DNA from: an uncultured Porphyromonadaceae bacterium
Lineage (GTDB): Bacteria; Bacteroidota; Bacteroidia; Bacteroidales; Muribaculaceae
DNA length: 64,000 nucleotides
Direction of reading: 5' to 3'
Assembly: GCA_946414395.1 (NCBI GenBank)
Contig: CAMKOE010000004.1
Span: 1 to 64,000, forward strand
Part shown: piece after piece, positions 6,927 through 16,016 of the stretch
Layout: every line of letters starts with the position of its first letter
Position numbering within the stretch: the stretch's first letter is position 1
Position numbers and translations under genes: made by a program
Notes under the pieces: generated by a model
The model's input: the letters and a program-made list of their open reading frames with translations, nothing else
What the model was told of the DNA's origin: nothing
Database searches by the model: none

Positions 6927-9245
6927 ATGAAAAAGTGCCTGACATCCTTCCTTGTCCTGCTCGCTGCGGTTGCGGCCTTGCAGGCAGATGCTGCTATCCC
7001 CAGCAATTACTATAATGGCGCGCTGGGCAAGAGCGACCGTGACTTGATGCTTTCTCTCCATCAGGCTATCAATGGCCATTACAGGGTTTATTACTCTAAT
7101 CTTTGGGCTAAGTTCCAGACCACTGACTGTAATGGCACGACTATCATCGACCGCTATGCCGACACTCATTTCACCTACGGGACGGACCAGTGTGGCAGTG
7201 GTGGCTATAACGCAGTGGGCGATTGCTATAACCGAGAGCACACTATCCCGCATAGTTGGTGGGGTGGCACTTCATATCAGAATGAAGAGACCGACACGAT
7301 GTATAGCGACCTTTACCACCTGTATCCCGTGGATGGACTGGTAAACAGCAGGCGTGGCAATTACCCCCTGGGCGATTGTGACAACGGCAGTACCATCGGA
7401 ACTGGAAAATTGGGCACCTGTACACATAGCGGCTATTCGGGCACTGTGTTTGAGGTCGCAGATGAGTACAAGGGCGATTTCGCAAGGTCATTTTTCTATA
7501 TGGTGGTCCGTTATATGCACCGCGTGGGCACTTGGACACAGGACTATGGCAGTGCCGTGTTCACCAGCAGTTCCTATAAGCATCTCACCCCGTGGGCCAT
7601 CAGCCAGTTGCTGGAATGGCATCGCAACGACCCCGTCAGCACGCTCGAGAGGAACCGCAACGAGGCGGTTTACGGCATCCAGCACAACCGCAACCCCTTT
7701 ATCGACCATCCCGAGTTGGCCGAGTTCCTGTGGGGCAACATGACGGGAACGGCATGGACCGGAAGCGCTACGGTCAGCCCCGTGATTTCTGCGCCCTCCA
7801 ATGGCTCGACCATCAATGTGGGTACCAATACGGGTAATGGTGTCAGCAAGACCATCACGGTCAAGGGAGTTAACCTGACCAAGACCATCACGGTATCCGT
7901 TACGGGCACGGGCTTCAGTGTGTCACCCTCGACGCTCACGGCAGCAGCCGTTAATGCCGGAACCGCTGTTACTGTTACCTATAGCGGCACGATCGCTAAC
8001 GCATCGGGCCGATTGACCATCTCCAGCAGCGAGGCGAGCAGTGTTGTTACCCTTACCGCCAACTATAATACAGGAGGCAACACCGGTGGCACCCAGATCG
8101 TTGAGACATGGGAAGGCTGCACGGGTTATGGGTCATATTCCAATACTTCGATTCAGGGCCACGCCTTCAAATGGAGCACCAGTGATGTGGGTATATATGC
8201 TGATGACAATCGCAATGATGCCCAGAGTTGCCGTTTTGGCAATACGGCTACATCCTTTATTGCCATGGATGAGGATATCAGCGACGGCGTCAGCAATGTG
8301 GCTTTCTATGCCGCCAAGTGGGGTAGTGATGCCCAGCCCACGTTGAAACTGCAGTATAGTACCAATGGTGGAACTACCTGGGTTGATGCCGGCACCTGCT
8401 CGCCAAATGCGACCTGGCAGCAGTATATCTTCAACTTGAATGTATCGGGCTCGGTCCGCATCCAGATTCTCCAGACCAGTGGCCGCCGTCTCAATATCGA
8501 CGATATCGCAATCACAACCAACCCCGCCGCGCCTGTCGAGGACCCCGTGTTGACCATCGGTGCGATACCGAATATCGAGGTCATGCAGGGCAATGCGTCA
8601 CCTGCGGTGGGCGTAAAGATTACCAGCGAGAACAATAGCCAGGCTATCACTTTGACCGTGAGCGGCAATTTCCAGATAAGCCTTGACAGGAGAAACTGGT
8701 CTGATGAGTTGACCTTGGATCCGTCTGGCGAAACCGTGTTCCTGCGTGTGAAGAATACTGATGTTCCCGGAGTCTATAGCGGCTGTATGGTAGCCAGAGT
8801 GGGCAGTATGGAAGTTACTGCCGACTTTGAGGCTATTGTCCGCTCGACCGTGACCCTGGGTGACGTGAACAAGGATGGCAATGTCAACATCAGTGATGTG
8901 ACGGCGCTTATCGACTACCTGCTCGGAAGCCTCGACGACCAGACGTTTGACACTAATGCGGCCGATGTCAATCAAGACTCATCGATTAACATCAGTGACG
9001 TGACCATGCTCATCGATATGCTGTTGAATGGTTCTGTAGCCATGGTGCTGCAGACCAGTGACTGGGATGCGGTTCCCGCTGCCGGTGGTATTGACCTGAC
9101 GACCAGTGGGGAAGAGGTGATTGAAATTTATGATTTTGAAGCCAATCTTGTGGCTACCGTCCATCAGTCAGGGCTTGTAGAGTTGCCCGCGGGCATCTAT
9201 GTGGTTACCAGCGAGACGGCGTCTCGCAAGGTGGTCGTCAAGTGA
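6927..9245 (+). CDS. Secreted endonuclease I family nuclease with dockerin-like and type IX-like C-terminal domains
   Basis: This is a 772-residue exported protein. A signal peptide spans about residues 1-23. An EndA/NucM endonuclease I domain covers roughly 24-275, with the catalytic segment REHTIPHSWW (103-112, His105) followed by DLYHLYPVDGLVNSRRGNYP. Ig-like beta domains and a jelly-roll-like region follow. Two dockerin-like calcium repeats (GDVNKDGNVNISDVT and DVNQDSSINISDVT) lie at about 645-702. The last ~50 residues (VELPAGIYVVTSETASRKVVVK region) resemble a type IX secretion sorting domain. It probably degrades extracellular DNA or RNA. It has two paralogues at 57508-59841 and 59984-61804. 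Confidence 0.9.
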   Translation: MKKCLTSFLVLLAAVAALQADAAIPSNYYNGALGKSDRDLMLSLHQAINGHYRVYYSNLWAKFQTTDCNGTTIIDRYADTHFTYGTDQCGSGGYNAVGDCYNREHTIPHSWWGGTSYQNEETDTMYSDLYHLYPVDGLVNSRRGNYPLGDCDNGSTIGTGKLGTCTHSGYSGTVFEVADEYKGDFARSFFYMVVRYMHRVGTWTQDYGSAVFTSSSYKHLTPWAISQLLEWHRNDPVSTLERNRNEAVYGIQHNRNPFIDHPELAEFLWGNMTGTAWTGSATVSPVISAPSNGSTINVGTNTGNGVSKTITVKGVNLTKTITVSVTGTGFSVSPSTLTAAAVNAGTAVTVTYSGTIANASGRLTISSSEASSVVTLTANYNTGGNTGGTQIVETWEGCTGYGSYSNTSIQGHAFKWSTSDVGIYADDNRNDAQSCRFGNTATSFIAMDEDISDGVSNVAFYAAKWGSDAQPTLKLQYSTNGGTTWVDAGTCSPNATWQQYIFNLNVSGSVRIQILQTSGRRLNIDDIAITTNPAAPVEDPVLTIGAIPNIEVMQGNASPAVGVKITSENNSQAITLTVSGNFQISLDRRNWSDELTLDPSGETVFLRVKNTDVPGVYSGCMVARVGSMEVTADFEAIVRSTVTLGDVNKDGNVNISDVTALIDYLLGSLDDQTFDTNAADVNQDSSINISDVTMLIDMLLNGSVAMVLQTSDWDAVPAAGGIDLTTSGEEVIEIYDFEANLVATVHQSGLVELPAGIYVVTSETASRKVVVK

Positions 9246-9270
9246 CGGTTACACTACAGATAGTGACATA

Positions 9271-9326
9271 ACTACAAACAGAGAAGAGCCCCATCTCGGC
9301 AAGAGGGGGCTCTTCTCTGTTAGTAG
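9271..9326. terminator. Bidirectional terminator between nuclease gene and ugd
   Basis: A long inverted repeat centred on 9293-9304: AGAGAAGAGCCCC (9280-9292) pairs with GGGGCTCTTCTCT (9306-9318), and the flanking ACTAC/GTAGT extends it with small bulges. It sits between two convergent genes and can serve both. Confidence 0.75.
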
Positions 9327-9348
9327 TTATGCCTTAGTTTATGCTGGA

Positions 9349-10668
9349 TTACCGGCCGATGCAGTGATATTCAAATCCGGCCTGGTGCAGTTCCTCGCCG
9401 TCCAGGATGTTGCGGCCATCCAGGATCAAGCGGCCTTTCATCTTGTGCTGCAGGGTATCGACATTGGGCATGCGAAACTCTTTCCACTCAGTCACGAGCA
9501 TCAGGGCGTCGCAGCCCTCGGCTGCATCATACATGTCGGCTGCATAGGTGACAGCGACTCCGATGCGACGGCGGCACTCGTCCATGGCAACGGGGTCATA
9601 TACCTTAACCGTTGCACCAGCCTTGAGCAGCAGGTCGATGAGTACCAGCGAGGGCGCTTCACGCATGTCGTCGGTCTCGGGCTTGAATGAGAGCCCCCAC
9701 ATGCCCACTGTCTTGCCTGCCAGTTGTGCCTCGTCGCCATAGTAGTTGACCAGTTTGCGGTACAATACCAGTTTCTGGTCGGCGTTGACTTCTTCAACAG
9801 CCTGCAAGACACGCATGTTGTAGCCGTTGTCGGCGGCTGTCTTGATGAGTGCCTTCACGTCCTTGGGGAAGCATGAGCCGCCATATCCGCAACCGGCATA
9901 GAGGAATTTCTTGCCGATGCGTGTGTCGCTGCCGATGCCCTTGCGCACCATGTTGACGTCAGCACCCACCAGTTCACACAGGTTGGCGATGTCGTTCATG
10001 AAACTGATGCGCGTGGCGAGCATTGAATTGGCGGCATACTTGATCATCTCGGCCGACGGAATATCGGTGAAGATGAGCCTGTCGCTCACGATCATGAAGG
10101 GCTTGTACAGGCGGGCCATGAGTTTGCGGGCACGCTCGCTCTCGACACCCACGACAACGCGGTCAGGGCTCATGAAATCCTTCACGGCATTGCCTTCCTT
10201 GAGGAACTCGGGATTGCTAGCCACGTCAAACTGGACGTTAGCCCCTCGCTGTTTCAGTTCCTCCTCGATGACCTTCTTGACCTTTTGGGCGGTGCCGACA
10301 GGTACAGTGCTCTTGGTGACAACAACGATATAGTGGTTGAGGTGCTTGCCGATCGTGTGGGCCACTTCCAGGACATATTTCAAGTCGGCGCTGCCGTCCT
10401 CATCGGGTGGCGTGCCCACGGCGCTGAAGACAATGTCCACATTATTGATCACGTCTTCAAGCCTGGTGGAGAAGTGAAGCCTGCCCGATTTCATATTCTT
10501 CAGCACAAGGGTTTCCAGTCCAGGCTCATAGATGGGAATTACCCCCTTGTTGAGCGCGTCAATCTTGTGCTGGTCCACGTCAATACATGTCACATGGACA
10601 CCCATTTCACTGAAACAGGTGCCCGTGACTAGTCCAACGTATCCGGTTCCTACAACCGCAATTCTCAT
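9349..10668 (-). CDS. ugd: UDP-glucose 6-dehydrogenase
   Basis: This 439-residue cytosolic enzyme oxidises UDP-glucose to UDP-glucuronate using two NAD+, giving a precursor for acidic surface polysaccharides. The N-terminal dinucleotide motif is GTGYVGLVTG, the catalytic cysteine is in GYGGSCFPKD, and FSAVGTPPDEDG and STVPVGT are typical. Length matches the family. It lies 50 bases downstream of wzc on the same strand, so the two are probably co-transcribed, which links precursor supply to export control. Family members acting on UDP-ManNAc or GDP-mannose exist, but the motif pattern favours UDP-glucose. Confidence 0.93.
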   Translation of the reverse strand: MRIAVVGTGYVGLVTGTCFSEMGVHVTCIDVDQHKIDALNKGVIPIYEPGLETLVLKNMKSGRLHFSTRLEDVINNVDIVFSAVGTPPDEDGSADLKYVLEVAHTIGKHLNHYIVVVTKSTVPVGTAQKVKKVIEEELKQRGANVQFDVASNPEFLKEGNAVKDFMSPDRVVVGVESERARKLMARLYKPFMIVSDRLIFTDIPSAEMIKYAANSMLATRISFMNDIANLCELVGADVNMVRKGIGSDTRIGKKFLYAGCGYGGSCFPKDVKALIKTAADNGYNMRVLQAVEEVNADQKLVLYRKLVNYYGDEAQLAGKTVGMWGLSFKPETDDMREAPSLVLIDLLLKAGATVKVYDPVAMDECRRRIGVAVTYAADMYDAAEGCDALMLVTEWKEFRMPNVDTLQHKMKGRLILDGRNILDGEELHQAGFEYHCIGR

Positions 10669-10718
10669 TGATAAGAAATATTTATAGTGACCAGATAATT
10701 AATGTGATTCAAGTTCAA

Positions 10719-13193
10719 TTATAGTTCCTGGTTGCCGGTAACGCCAAACTCGTTGGATACCGAACTGTCCTTGGGAGTGTCATCAACGTAATAGCCACCG
10801 CTATTGCCGCCGTAACCGTAACCATAGCCGTAACCGTAACCATATCCGTAGCCCTTGCCGTAGCCGTAGGCGTAGGAGTAGTTGTAGCGGGTCTTGCTCA
10901 CCTTGATGTCGTTGATGAGGATGGTCATGTTCTTGATCTTGTGCTCGTCATACAAGCGCTCAAGTTCGTACATGTATTGCTGTTCAACCCTGCCGTCGCG
11001 GATTACATAGATGGTCAAGTCGGCATAGCGGTTGACGATGGCGGCGTCGGCAATCAGGTTGTAGGGCACGGTATCGAGAATGACATAATCGTACTCCTTC
11101 TTGAGTTGCTCGATCATCTGAGACATGTACTTGCTCATCAGCAGACCGGTCGGGTTGGGAGGAATAGCGCCGACACTGATGATGTCGAATCCCTCATGAA
11201 GCGCTCCGCGATGGATGACCTGATTGAGGTCGGTGACCTTTCCTGACAGGTAGGCTGATGCGCCCATACCGTCTTGAACGCCTACATATTCCGAGAACTT
11301 ACCCTTGCGGAGGTCAAGGTCCACTACAATCACCTTCTTGTCCACATAGGTGTAAGCAAGAGCCAGGTTGACAGCAACAAAACTCTTTCCTTCACCAGAC
11401 ATGGTAGAAGTGAACTGGATGACGGTGCCCTCGTTATTAGGCTTCTTCTGGCCGGTGACAAAGTCCAAGTTGTTTCTCACTATTCGGAAGGCCTCATTCA
11501 TGCGGTCATTGGATGTCTCGTTGACCACAATCTCACCCGTGACATGGTTCTTCTTGGCCGGAAGTTCACCCAGGATGGGGATGTCACAGACTTCCTCAAC
11601 CTCTCGACGGGTATGAATGGTTTTATCCAGTGAGAAGTACCAGAATACACCATACAGAACCAGTGCGGGAAGAAGCAGACCAATTACCATACCGGTCAGC
11701 ACGATGCGCGACAACGGCGCGGTGATGGGCGTATTGTTGGGGATGGCGGGCTCGATGACCTTGGCATTGGGCTCGGTAATTGCCATCTGCAACGCGTTCT
11801 CTTCACGCTTGTTCAGCAGGTAAAGGTACAGTTCCTCTTTGATCTTCTGCTGGCGGGTAACCTCGGTGATCGCCTTCTCATGAGCGGGGTTGGCCGTCAT
11901 GCTGCTCTGGGCCATGTTCTGGAGGCGTTGTGCCTGGCCCTGCCTGGTGCGCAGTGTCGAGATGTAATTGTCAAGACTGGCGAGAATGGTCTTCCTCTGT
12001 GACGTCAATGAACTGTTAAGTTCCTTCATCACGGGGTTTTCCGAACTGGAGGTGGCAGAAATCTTCTGGTATTCCTGCATGGCCTCATTGTATTGTGAGA
12101 TTTGGCTGGAAATACCGGCATTGTTCATGCCTGTATTCACGGGAATCAGGTCATTGGGGCCCATGCTGGCAATGAAGTGGCGGATCTGGGATGCCAGGTT
12201 GACCTCGAGGCTGACGTCAGACGTGTTCTCGAGTTGCTTCATGGCATTGGACGACTCGCCGAGCATGCGTGAGTTCACCGTGCTGGCGGTCAGCACGGCA
12301 ACTTCATTGTCAACGCCGCTCAGGTCCTTTGACAGGTCGGCAACTCGCTCGGCGATAAAGGCTTCGGTGCTGCGGGCTACCTGATTCATGTCGTTGATGC
12401 CCTCCTGGTTGTAGGCGACTACCAGCGCATTCAGGATATCGGCACACAATTGGGGATTCTCGCCTCTGATGGCCAGGTCGAGCACGTCGCTATGCTCGTC
12501 GACCAGTTCCACAACCAGTGACTTGGACAATGCTCTGGCCGTCTGTGACGGGTTGTAAATGCGGACTATGACATTGTAATCGATGTAACGATCATCGAAG
12601 TTCTTGGTCTTTGTGATGGCGACAGGACCAAACTCGGTGTTGACCTTGTTGCCGAAGTGTGCTTTCTTCCATTGTCCATCGTTAACCTTGAATTCAAAGG
12701 TCTCTTCACTCTTGGGAACGATGGTGATCGAGAAACTGGTTGTCGTTTCTTTGAGAGGAGTTACCTGTACGGGGGTGTCCTTATAGATATTCACATCCCT
12801 GAGGAACATATGGCCAAAATACTGGACATTGAGTCCCAAGGAATTGACCACGACTTCCATGACCTTGGAAGATTTGATCTTGTGAGGCTCGTTAGGAATG
12901 TAGTTTACTGTGTTCAGTCCCAGGTCGCTGAAGGTCATCGACGGGGTGCCCTGTGCACTGTCTTTAGACCTGATAAGGATAGAAGTCTTTGCTACATAGA
13001 ATTGAGACTGGCTTTTGCCATACAGGTAAGCAAGGCAGGCGCAGACAATCATTGATAACACGAACCAGTACCAGTTATAGGCACATGCCAAGAACAGTCG
13101 GTCCCACTTGATGCCGTTTCTTGCGCGTTTCTTTTTTTTGTTCTCGGCCGCCACTTTAGCGACCAGATCCTCTTGAATTATATCTTGCTGCAT
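10719..13193 (-). CDS. wzc: Polysaccharide co-polymerase with tyrosine autokinase domain (Wzc-like)
   Basis: This 824-residue inner-membrane protein controls chain length and export of capsule or exopolysaccharide. A transmembrane segment near residues 38-58 begins the Wzz domain, followed by a long periplasmic coiled-coil region and a second membrane segment near 500-525. The cytosolic BY-kinase domain shows Walker A (STMSGEGKS), Walker A' (VIVVDLDLRKG) and Walker B (YDYVILDTVP). The C-terminal tail carries about 14 tyrosines, many in a Gly-Tyr repeat, as expected for the autophosphorylated cluster. The outer-membrane partner Wza is not adjacent. It has its own promoter and is followed by ugd. 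Confidence 0.93.
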   Translation of the reverse strand: MQQDIIQEDLVAKVAAENKKKKRARNGIKWDRLFLACAYNWYWFVLSMIVCACLAYLYGKSQSQFYVAKTSILIRSKDSAQGTPSMTFSDLGLNTVNYIPNEPHKIKSSKVMEVVVNSLGLNVQYFGHMFLRDVNIYKDTPVQVTPLKETTTSFSITIVPKSEETFEFKVNDGQWKKAHFGNKVNTEFGPVAITKTKNFDDRYIDYNVIVRIYNPSQTARALSKSLVVELVDEHSDVLDLAIRGENPQLCADILNALVVAYNQEGINDMNQVARSTEAFIAERVADLSKDLSGVDNEVAVLTASTVNSRMLGESSNAMKQLENTSDVSLEVNLASQIRHFIASMGPNDLIPVNTGMNNAGISSQISQYNEAMQEYQKISATSSSENPVMKELNSSLTSQRKTILASLDNYISTLRTRQGQAQRLQNMAQSSMTANPAHEKAITEVTRQQKIKEELYLYLLNKREENALQMAITEPNAKVIEPAIPNNTPITAPLSRIVLTGMVIGLLLPALVLYGVFWYFSLDKTIHTRREVEEVCDIPILGELPAKKNHVTGEIVVNETSNDRMNEAFRIVRNNLDFVTGQKKPNNEGTVIQFTSTMSGEGKSFVAVNLALAYTYVDKKVIVVDLDLRKGKFSEYVGVQDGMGASAYLSGKVTDLNQVIHRGALHEGFDIISVGAIPPNPTGLLMSKYMSQMIEQLKKEYDYVILDTVPYNLIADAAIVNRYADLTIYVIRDGRVEQQYMYELERLYDEHKIKNMTILINDIKVSKTRYNYSYAYGYGKGYGYGYGYGYGYGYGGNSGGYYVDDTPKDSSVSNEFGVTGNQEL
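10812..10886 (-). repeat. Gly-Tyr coding repeat in wzc tail
   Basis: The DNA encoding the tyrosine tail is repetitive. An 18-base unit occurs twice in tandem (10812-10829 and 10830-10847) with a single mismatch, followed by degenerate GTA-GCC triplets. It encodes seven consecutive Gly-Tyr pairs before the Lys. Such tracts can change length by slippage. Confidence 0.8.
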
Positions 13194-13275
13194 AATAAGT
13201 TAATTTTGTTCGAGTTTTATTTTATAACTATACTGTTGCGCTGTATGACACTTGATGTGACAGCATAATTCGCTG

Positions 13276-13306
13276 CAAATATAGTGTAATTGAGCCAAAC
13301 GGCAAA
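13276..13306 (-). promoter_or_regulatory. Promoter of wzc-ugd
   Basis: On the minus strand TTTG (complement of 13303-13306), a 19-base spacer and TATATTTG (complement of 13276-13283) match the -33/-7 consensus fully. The leader before the wzc start would be about 75 bases. Confidence 0.78.
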
Positions 13307-13351
13307 CTAAACTGAACTAAAAATCTCAAACACCAGCAATTTTTAGATAGC

Positions 13352-13382
13352 AAAAAAAGAGGCCATTTGTTGATGGCCTCTT
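13352..13382 (-). terminator. Rho-independent terminator of ino1
   Basis: AGAGGCCAT pairs with ATGGCCTCT (13358-13381) around a 6-base loop. On the minus strand a run of seven T follows (complement of 13352-13358). It lies 25 bases after the ino1 stop. Confidence 0.85.
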
Positions 13383-13407
13383 AATATCTGATTGAAGTGG
13401 TGTCCGA

Positions 13408-14715
13408 TTAGTCGATTTCCTCGTCTGCCTCGTAGCCGCCCATCTCGCGAATGGCGTTCTTCAGCATCACATACTGCTGGAACAGATGGTTAACGGGAAC
13501 CTCGTCACGGGTGTAGTCGTGCATCGGGCTCTTGAGGAAGAAACTCAGGAAACGCTGGGTGCCGTAGCGGCCGGCACGATGGGCGAGATCCATGAGCAAG
13601 CACAGGTCGAGGCACAAGGGAGCGGCCAGGATGGAGTCACGGCACAGGAAGTTGATCTTGATCTGCATGGGATAGCCCATCCAGCCGAAGATGTCGATGT
13701 TGTCCCATCCCTCCTTGTTGTCGTTGCGGGGCGGGTAGTAGTTGATGCGCACCTTGTGGTAATAGTTGCTGTACAGGTCGGGCTGATTGTCGGCAACGAG
13801 GATGGACTCGAGGGTCGAGAGTTTGCTGACCTCCTTGGTGCGGAAGTTGGCGGGCTCATCGAGAACGAGACCGTCGCGGTTACCCAGAATGTTGGTCGAG
13901 AACCAGCCGTTCAGACCGAGCATGCGGGTGCCGATGATGGGGGCAAAACCGCTCTTAACCAGCGTTTGGCCAGTCTTGAAGTCCTTGCCTGCGATGGGCA
14001 ACTGGGTCTTCTCTGAGAGTTCCCACATGGCGGGGATGTCAACCGTGGTGTTGGGGGCACCCATGATGAAGGGGCAATCCTCCATCAGCGCTGCATAGGC
14101 ATAGCACATCGAGGGGGCAACCTTGTCAACAACGTTGTCCTTCATTGCCTGCTCCAGGGCAGCGATTGTGCCGTGGTACTTCATGTCCGGCTCAACGTAA
14201 ATCTCGGTTGATGCGGCCCAGAGAACAACGACGCGGTCAACTCCGGTCTCCTTCTTGAAGTTGCGGATATCCTCGCGAATCTGCTCGGTCATGTCCCAGC
14301 GGTCCTTGCATTGCTTCACGTTGTCGCCATCGAGACGCTTGGCATAGTTCTTGTCAAATGCGGCCTTCAGGGGCTTGATCTTCAACAACTCGTCCTTGAC
14401 GGGCTCAATGTCTTTCTCCTTCAACACCTCAGCGTTGATGGCGCTCTCATATGCGTTGGCGGGGAATACGTCCCAAGCGGCGAACACGAGGTCGTCCAGG
14501 CTGGGCATCGAGACGATATCTTTATAATGTAAATATTTCTTGTTCTCGCCTTTTCCTACGCGAATCTTGTCATACTGAGTCATGCTGCCGACGGGCTTTG
14601 CAAGACCCTTGCGAGCCATCATCACACCAGTCATGAACGTGGTGCTCACGGCACCCAATCCTACTACCATAATACCTAACTTGCCGGTAGCGGGCTTAAC
14701 GATTTCTTTTGCCAT
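13408..14715 (-). CDS. ino1: myo-Inositol-3-phosphate synthase (L-myo-inositol-1-phosphate synthase)
   Basis: This 435-residue NAD-dependent enzyme converts glucose-6-phosphate to inositol-3-phosphate, the committed step of inositol lipid synthesis in Bacteroidales. The NAD motif is VGLGAVSTT near the N-terminus. VLWAASTEIY, GKDFKTGQT and SYNHLGNND-like sequence (here STNILGNRDG) belong to the catalytic region, and the conserved lysines are present. The length agrees with bacterial and archaeal forms. It appears monocistronic with its own terminator. The NTP transferase and HAD genes further upstream could act on its product. Bacteroides uses such a synthase for inositol phospholipids and sphingolipids; that role here is inference. 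Confidence 0.92.
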   Translation of the reverse strand: MAKEIVKPATGKLGIMVVGLGAVSTTFMTGVMMARKGLAKPVGSMTQYDKIRVGKGENKKYLHYKDIVSMPSLDDLVFAAWDVFPANAYESAINAEVLKEKDIEPVKDELLKIKPLKAAFDKNYAKRLDGDNVKQCKDRWDMTEQIREDIRNFKKETGVDRVVVLWAASTEIYVEPDMKYHGTIAALEQAMKDNVVDKVAPSMCYAYAALMEDCPFIMGAPNTTVDIPAMWELSEKTQLPIAGKDFKTGQTLVKSGFAPIIGTRMLGLNGWFSTNILGNRDGLVLDEPANFRTKEVSKLSTLESILVADNQPDLYSNYYHKVRINYYPPRNDNKEGWDNIDIFGWMGYPMQIKINFLCRDSILAAPLCLDLCLLMDLAHRAGRYGTQRFLSFFLKSPMHDYTRDEVPVNHLFQQYVMLKNAIREMGGYEADEEID

Positions 14716-15294
14716 AATCTTTTATTACAGTTAATGTTTAAATTGTTATCAAAATTTTTAAAACTGCCCCATAAAGAGACGTTTGTATTTTACAACAGAG
14801 TTCTGCTCTCGCAAAAAACGGCGCTAAATTACACCCTTTTTTTGAATTGAGAAACTAAATGTATTGTAAAAATGATTTAAAATATTTAAATTAAACCCAT
14901 AATATATAAAAAAGTAAAATTTTCCAGGCGGTTAAGTTGTTAAATGTGAATTAATGTTAATGCTACCTCGGACTCAATTGGCCTTTTTTTTGACTTTTTT
15001 AAGCGAAAAACGGATTATCCGACTGTGATAACATTTTTTAGTAATTGCCATGTGGTTCAGTAACCATTCAGCGAAAACGCATAATCACCGATTCATGCGA
15101 ACTCGCAGAGTTAATAATCCGCTAAGTGATTGATAGTAATTAACTTAACTGATTAATTCAATGGCTTTTATAACAATTACAAGTCCGCATGAATGCTATT
15201 GTAACAAGATTGGGGACTTATAAGCACCTCAGGACAAGGTCTTTAGCGATCTTGTGTCTTGGCGGGAATCGTTTCTCTCGACAGGTGGGGTAAA
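14716..15294. other. Long AT-rich intergenic region upstream of ino1
   Basis: About 580 bases without a recognisable gene. The half nearest ino1 (14716-15000) is strongly AT-rich and presumably carries its promoter, but I could not find a full -33/-7 pair. No hairpin followed by a T-run is obvious after the NTP transferase gene either. Confidence 0.5.
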
Positions 15295-15993
15295 TCAACC
15301 AGCGAGAAAAGCCTCGGCTGTGGAGATGTCATCAGCGTGATCAACGTCCACGATTTTGTCGATGCTGTAGGCTTTCAGGCTGAATCCTTCTTCGACCAGT
15401 GCGCGCTGGAAGTTGCGCATGCGGCTGATGCCTTGCTCGATGCAGTGGTCAAGCACGGTGAATGCCTTGTCGGTCATGGCATACACGCCACCAGAGACAT
15501 ATTTGGCTCCGTCCCATGGTTTGTCCTTGAATGCGGTGATTCCCATGTGCTCATTCACATCGACCCACAATGGCTTCTCATCGTCAACAAATGGTGTCAC
15601 GGCCCACATGCCGTCATAGGCCTCATCGGCTTCAAAGGCGTCGATATATCCCTTGAAATCCTCTTCGCGGAAAATAGTGTCAACCGTGGTCAAGCAGAAT
15701 TTCCCTTCGGGTATGACGCGGCTCAAGTGCCAGAAACTGTGCATAGAACTGGGTGTGGTTTTCACAACCAGGTTAAGGGGGACCGGTAATTCCAGGCTCT
15801 CGAGGTATTCACGCACCTCGGTCATGTGTTCGTTGACAATTATACTGATGCTCTCGGCATTGCACCTGAGCATGATGTTGATGAGCCTGCCGATCATGGG
15901 CTCTCCTTGCAGGTCGACAAGTGGCTTGGGCTTGGCAACACCTTCTTGGGCCAGTCTTGAGCCTTCGCCTGCTGCGATAATCGCATAATTCAT
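15295..15993 (-). CDS. NTP transferase family protein (sugar- or inositol-phosphate nucleotidyltransferase)
   Basis: This 232-residue cytosolic protein has a GT-A nucleotidyltransferase fold. The N-terminal AAGEGSRLAQEGVAKPKPLV gives the nucleotide-binding GxGxR motif and the KPK segment, and TTVDTIF holds the metal-binding Asp. The length is close to the MobA-like and inositol-1-phosphate cytidylyltransferase families. The gene is last in a pdxA-HAD-NTP transferase operon (23 bases after the HAD gene) and sits upstream of ino1. Activation of inositol phosphate to CDP-inositol is an attractive guess, but sugar-1-phosphate or MurNAc-phosphate activation cannot be excluded. Confidence 0.78.
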   Translation of the reverse strand: MNYAIIAAGEGSRLAQEGVAKPKPLVDLQGEPMIGRLINIMLRCNAESISIIVNEHMTEVREYLESLELPVPLNLVVKTTPSSMHSFWHLSRVIPEGKFCLTTVDTIFREEDFKGYIDAFEADEAYDGMWAVTPFVDDEKPLWVDVNEHMGITAFKDKPWDGAKYVSGGVYAMTDKAFTVLDHCIEQGISRMRNFQRALVEEGFSLKAYSIDKIVDVDHADDISTAEAFLAG

Positions 15994-16016
15994 TTTATTC
16001 CTATTATAATAATGTG

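Noticed and set aside
10812-10886. CRISPR-like or other short tandem repeat array
   Set aside because: The repeat is in frame within wzc and encodes the expected Gly-Tyr tail; there are no spacers.
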